Below the pieces are notes generated by a model, which was not told the DNA's origin, did not search any database, and saw only the letters and a program-made list of their open reading frames with translations. A stretch of DNA of 64,000 nt from positions 62,001 to 126,000 of the forward strand of contig JAFRQR010000025.1 of assembly GCA_017428545.1 (NCBI GenBank), written 5' to 3'. The DNA is from Clostridiales bacterium (GTDB lineage: Bacteria > Bacillota > Clostridia > Saccharofermentanales > Saccharofermentanaceae). Each line of letters opens with the position of its first letter. Positions within the stretch are counted from its first letter, which is position 1. The position numbers and the translations under genes are program-made. This document shows, piece by piece, positions 61,106 to 64,000 of the stretch.

Positions 61106-62080
61106 TCAGTTCCCGGTTTCATCCGCTATTTCATTTTTCACGGCTTCTTCCTCATTCTTTTCGGAAACGGAAGACTTTCTCGGAAACGGAAGGAACCTGG
61201 AAATGTAATCATATGCGGTCTTTCCGTGCTCACCGGCATTGATATATACCGTCCGAAGGATACGGCGTTCCGGCGCGGTCAGAGTCTTGAACAATGCGGC
61301 ACCTTTCGAAGCGATGGCCGCCCTGGTCTCCGCAGTCGGGCGGACGATCGGGATCATATTGCCGTACAGTGCTTTTTCCTCGGCACGGTGACGGCGGGCA
61401 AGTTCTTTTTCTTCTTTTCTGTGCTTATCGTAAAGCGCGCGCCAGGCAGGATAGTTCTGGCTCTTGGTACGCATGGTATCCACGCTGCCGTAGATACTTC
61501 CGCCGATCTTATCGGAGATCACCTTCATCTCACCGGAAATACCCGTAAGAGGGCCCAGTCGGCGTTTGATGCCGACAATGGCGGTAACCGTCGTGATGAT
61601 ATCACAAACCATGATCGTCGTAGCAATCAAAAGCAGCGCGATCTGGACGTTATCGTGCGTATTTCCGAGGATCCAAAGCACCGTCGGGTGAAGTACGAAA
61701 ATACCGAGCGAACAGGCAATTCCCCAGTAAAGAGAGAATTTCGGGCAGATAAAGCCCATGAAGTTATATTTCTCGTCGCGGTAGTCCCACCAGCGGAGTT
61801 TGAAAATGCGGTAAAGGATGAAACCTGCCCAGAATTCGACGAACGTACAGATGATCATCGAACCGAAGAACAAGAGGAAGAAATTGTAGGAAAGCCGTTC
61901 CAGAAGAAGGATTACGCCGTAAAAGCCGATGCCGTATACAGGACAGAGCGGCCCGTTTAAAAAGCCTCTGTTGATGAATCTTCCTTCTTCCAATCCATAG
62001 TAGACGACCTCGACGACCCAGCCGATAAAAGCGTAGATGAAAAACATGCAGTATGCGTCTACAAACGGATAGAAATGCAT
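61106..62080 (-). CDS. CmpB-like putative ABC transporter membrane protein (PF06541 type)
   Basis: 324 residues. The N-terminal 180 have four to five helices and the typical FIGWVVEVVYYGLEEG and NRGFLNGPLCPVYGIG segments of the CmpB/DUF1113 family. The C-terminal third is charged and cytoplasmic. Function is unknown; there is no ATPase gene nearby. It is divergent from the GH43 gene. Confidence 0.88.
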   Translation of the reverse strand: MHFYPFVDAYCMFFIYAFIGWVVEVVYYGLEEGRFINRGFLNGPLCPVYGIGFYGVILLLERLSYNFFLLFFGSMIICTFVEFWAGFILYRIFKLRWWDYRDEKYNFMGFICPKFSLYWGIACSLGIFVLHPTVLWILGNTHDNVQIALLLIATTIMVCDIITTVTAIVGIKRRLGPLTGISGEMKVISDKIGGSIYGSVDTMRTKSQNYPAWRALYDKHRKEEKELARRHRAEEKALYGNMIPIVRPTAETRAAIASKGAALFKTLTAPERRILRTVYINAGEHGKTAYDYISRFLPFPRKSSVSEKNEEEAVKNEIADETGN

Positions 62081-62133
62081 CAGAAAAACCGTCCTTTCTT
62101 ACCAAATGATTATAGCATTTGTTTCTTTGCATT

Positions 62134-62142
62134 TGCTATAAT
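62134..62142 (+). promoter_or_regulatory. Extended -10 promoter of the GH43 gene
   Basis: TGC followed by TATAAT, 32 bases before the start. Confidence 0.65.
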
Positions 62143-62174
62143 AATCGTAACTTTCGATCTAAAGGAGAATCACT

Positions 62175-63659
62175 ATGGCAAACCCTTATCTTCCCATGTG
62201 GGAACACATTCCGGACGGAGAACCCCGTATCTTCGGTGACCGCATCTACATTTACGGTTCCCACGATAATGCAGACACAGATGAATTTTGTGATTTCTGT
62301 CTGAAAGTATGGTCCGCACCTGTCAGTGATCCGACGAACTGGACATCCCACGGCATAGCTTTTGCCACACGCGATTTTCCGGGTCATCCTTCCGATACCG
62401 ACTGGACGGACGGACGCCTCTTCGCTCCTGACGTAGTCGAAAAGGACGGCAAATATTATCTTTACGCTTACATCCAGAACGCACTCGGCTGCGTCGCCGT
62501 ATCCGACAAGCCGGAAGGACCTTTTAAGCTTATTTCCCGCTATAAGCACAATATCGAGAACCACCCGGACGGAGGCATCTTCATCGATCCGGGCACACTC
62601 GTTGATGATGACGGACGTGTATATGTATATTGCGGCTTCCTGCGTTCCTACATGTTCGAGGTAAACCCGGATAACATGTACGAAGTGATCGACGGATCTT
62701 TCAAGATGGATATCATCCCGAATACCCCTCCGTTTAACTTCTTCGAGGCTTGTTCTCCAAGAAAGATCAACGGCAAGTACTACATGATCTATTCTTCCGC
62801 AGAGCCCACAAGCCAGCTGGTCTACGCAGTATCTGATTCCCCGACGGGTCCTTTTGAATATAAGGGCGCGCTCGTAGATTCCGGATGCGACTATCCGGGC
62901 GGAAATGATCACGGTTCCGTCGGCAAAGTCGGCGACCAGTGGTACATTTTCTATCACAAGATGACAAACGGTTCCATCATGAGCCGTGTCGGCTGCGCTG
63001 ACAAGCTCACGCTGAACGAAGACGGCACATTCACACAGGCCGAGATGACATCCCAAGGCTTCGAGGATATTCTCAATCCTTACCGTGTCACCAATCCGCA
63101 GATGGCCTGTGTCCTTACTAACGGCGCAACGATCACGGAAAGAACGCCTTTTGACCAGTGCATCACGAAGATCTCTGACGGTTCTGTTCTCGGATTTAAG
63201 TACTACGATTTCGGAAATCATTCCGGATCTGAAATGAAGTGTGTCATTAAGCTCGATAACTGCTACATGAGTGGCAAGATCCATATCTTCGCCGACGGTG
63301 TTCCGCAGGAGGCCATCGAGAAATATGCCCGTCCGATCTTTGATGACGAGCCTTTCGCCGAAGAGAAAAAAGCCAAGCGCGCAGATACTTCTTCCAAGGT
63401 CTATGGCTTTAGCAGAAAACTTCTCGAGCAGTTCTCTACTGCTGAATATACAGGAAAGTTCGGTCTTTCCCGTGAAGGCCACGAGATCGGATGCGCCGAG
63501 TTCTCTTCCAATGCAAGTATTGTCAGTGCAACCGTGGAAGGACTTTCCGGCAAGCATGCGATCTACTTCCTCGTCGAAGGCCGCTACAAGGGCTGGGGCG
63601 GACACTATATGGACGGAAGAAATCTTTTCGACTTCTTCGGATTCGTATTCCAGGTCTGA
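62175..63659 (+). CDS. Glycoside hydrolase family 43 (arabinofuranosidase/xylosidase-like)
   Basis: 494 residues: a five-bladed propeller domain (about 1-310) with RIFGDRIYIYGSHD (catalytic base Asp region), FAPDVVEKDGKYYLYA, and FFEACSPRKINGKYYMIYSS (acid Glu), then a C-terminal beta domain. GH43 enzymes remove arabinose or xylose from plant polymers. No signal peptide, so it likely works inside on oligosaccharides, complementing the GH10 enzyme. AAAGGAG precedes the start. An exact dispersed 10-mer follows the stop (63698). Confidence 0.93.
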   Translation: MANPYLPMWEHIPDGEPRIFGDRIYIYGSHDNADTDEFCDFCLKVWSAPVSDPTNWTSHGIAFATRDFPGHPSDTDWTDGRLFAPDVVEKDGKYYLYAYIQNALGCVAVSDKPEGPFKLISRYKHNIENHPDGGIFIDPGTLVDDDGRVYVYCGFLRSYMFEVNPDNMYEVIDGSFKMDIIPNTPPFNFFEACSPRKINGKYYMIYSSAEPTSQLVYAVSDSPTGPFEYKGALVDSGCDYPGGNDHGSVGKVGDQWYIFYHKMTNGSIMSRVGCADKLTLNEDGTFTQAEMTSQGFEDILNPYRVTNPQMACVLTNGATITERTPFDQCITKISDGSVLGFKYYDFGNHSGSEMKCVIKLDNCYMSGKIHIFADGVPQEAIEKYARPIFDDEPFAEEKKAKRADTSSKVYGFSRKLLEQFSTAEYTGKFGLSREGHEIGCAEFSSNASIVSATVEGLSGKHAIYFLVEGRYKGWGGHYMDGRNLFDFFGFVFQV

Positions 63660-63741
63660 TACTGATCCGGCGCCTCTTTGCAGAAGAAGCTGCGGGCAAG
63701 TGCTTTTGCCAAAGAAACATAAAAGATTGAAGGTATGAAAA

Positions 63742-64000
63742 ATGAGTGAGATCTATGTTGTAGGTCATAAGAACCCCGATACCGATACCGTCGTTTCCGC
63801 GATGGCATATGCGGCGCTGAAGCATGCGCTCGGCGAGCAGGATTACATCGCCGCCCGTCTCGATCACTTAAGCGACGAGACCAAGCGTATGCTCACCAGA
63901 TTCGGTTTTGAGACACCGCTTCGCATCCGTGACGTAAGAACGCAGGTGCAGGATCTGGATTTCGATACGCCGCCGGCGCTGAACGCCCAGGTCACTTTGG
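63742..64000 (+). CDS. ppaC: Manganese-dependent inorganic pyrophosphatase (5' part)
   Basis: The first 86 residues are visible; the rest lies past the window. VVGHKNPDTDTVVSAMAYA is the DHH-family family II pyrophosphatase start. It hydrolyses pyrophosphate with Mn. AAGG precedes the ATG. The gap after GH43 is 82 bases. Confidence 0.88.
   Translation, partial: MSEIYVVGHKNPDTDTVVSAMAYAALKHALGEQDYIAARLDHLSDETKRMLTRFGFETPLRIRDVRTQVQDLDFDTPPALNAQVTL

Larger units (their letters stand above)
972..63707. repeat. Dispersed 10-mer AAAAGCACTT / AAGTGCTTTT, 19 exact copies
   Basis: Exact copies read by eye start at 972, 997, 1831, 4788, 8106, 9295, 15098, 22386, 24544, 25391, 32181, 34529, 37118, 41536, 43023, 45223, 48274, 58706 and 63698. 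Eleven read AAGTGCTTTT and eight AAAAGCACTT on the plus strand, so there is no strong strand bias. Seven are intergenic, although intergenic DNA is a small part of the window. In genes the motif is read as K-A-L, S-A-F, K-V-L-F or K-H-F depending on frame, which argues against protein-level selection. Copies with one changed base include 2455, 16251, 18808, 20287, 24504, 29073, 31769, 43983, 54041, 56560, 59043, 60538 and 61367. About 0.12 copies would be expected in random sequence of this length. Confidence 0.9.

Noticed and set aside
62136-63605. 489-codon minus-strand frame opposite the GH43 gene
   Set aside because: Shadow of the GH43 gene; the plus strand has the catalytic motifs and ribosome site.

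Overview
The window looks like chromosomal DNA of an anaerobic, plant-fibre-degrading member of the class Clostridia (Lachnospirales/Oscillospirales type, gut or rumen). The reasons are Gram-positive lipoproteins, strong AGGAGG-type ribosome binding sites, sigma-A promoters, DUF4080 B12-binding radical SAM, HemZ, RsfS and type II pantothenate kinase genes, and three glycoside hydrolases without signal peptides (GH10, GH95, GH43). Genus and species cannot be fixed from the sequence alone.

Layout. 1-4.6 kb: a GH10 xylanase-like gene (cut by the window edge) behind an iron alcohol dehydrogenase, then two paralogous membrane proteins. 4.7-7.1 kb: TerB/zinc-ribbon protein and a MATE exporter. 7.2-12.9 kb: a PadR - DUF1700 - DUF4097 - FtsX-type permease - ATPase module behind a consensus promoter with an overlapping palindromic operator. 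13.0-14.2 kb: AT-rich DNA with three in-phase 81-bp repeats ahead of a nuclease-like orphan. 14.2-16.2 kb: second MATE exporter and rsfS. 16.2-24.5 kb: NadD-YqeK fusion plus purine genes (purD, purH, purN, purF, purE), interrupted by a zinc-ribbon membrane protein. 24.6-36.1 kb: CapA lipoprotein, HEAT protein, FTR-like protein plus thioredoxin, Nudix, SDR, DUF4080 radical SAM, PutP and a GH95 fucosidase-like enzyme. 36.2-45.1 kb: a probable phosphonate cell-surface system. One arm holds a YidC-like domain fused to an LtaS/sulfatase-superfamily domain and a CDP-glycerol glycerophosphotransferase homologue. The convergent arm encodes the full route from PEP to 2-aminoethylphosphonate (AEP) plus two nucleotidyltransferases. 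45.2-49.1 kb: two LppM-like lipoproteins, tRNA-Pro and a serpin lipoprotein. 49.1-55.8 kb: serS - unknown - coaW - acyltransferase-like - DUF3810 - hemZ, tightly coupled. 55.9-61 kb: lipid-kinase-like protein, hybrid histidine kinase and diguanylate cyclase. 61-64 kb: CmpB-like membrane protein, GH43 enzyme and the start of an inorganic pyrophosphatase.

Two things stand out. First, the 10-mer AAAAGCACTT (complement AAGTGCTTTT) occurs 19 times exactly by my manual scan, against about 0.12 expected for random DNA. It occurs on both strands, in several reading frames and between genes, and sometimes as inverted pairs forming terminators. This resembles DNA uptake sequences of Neisseria and Pasteurellaceae, which I do not know to be described for Clostridia. 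Second, the AEP cluster suggests phosphonate decoration of a surface polymer using an unusual YidC-phosphotransferase fusion.
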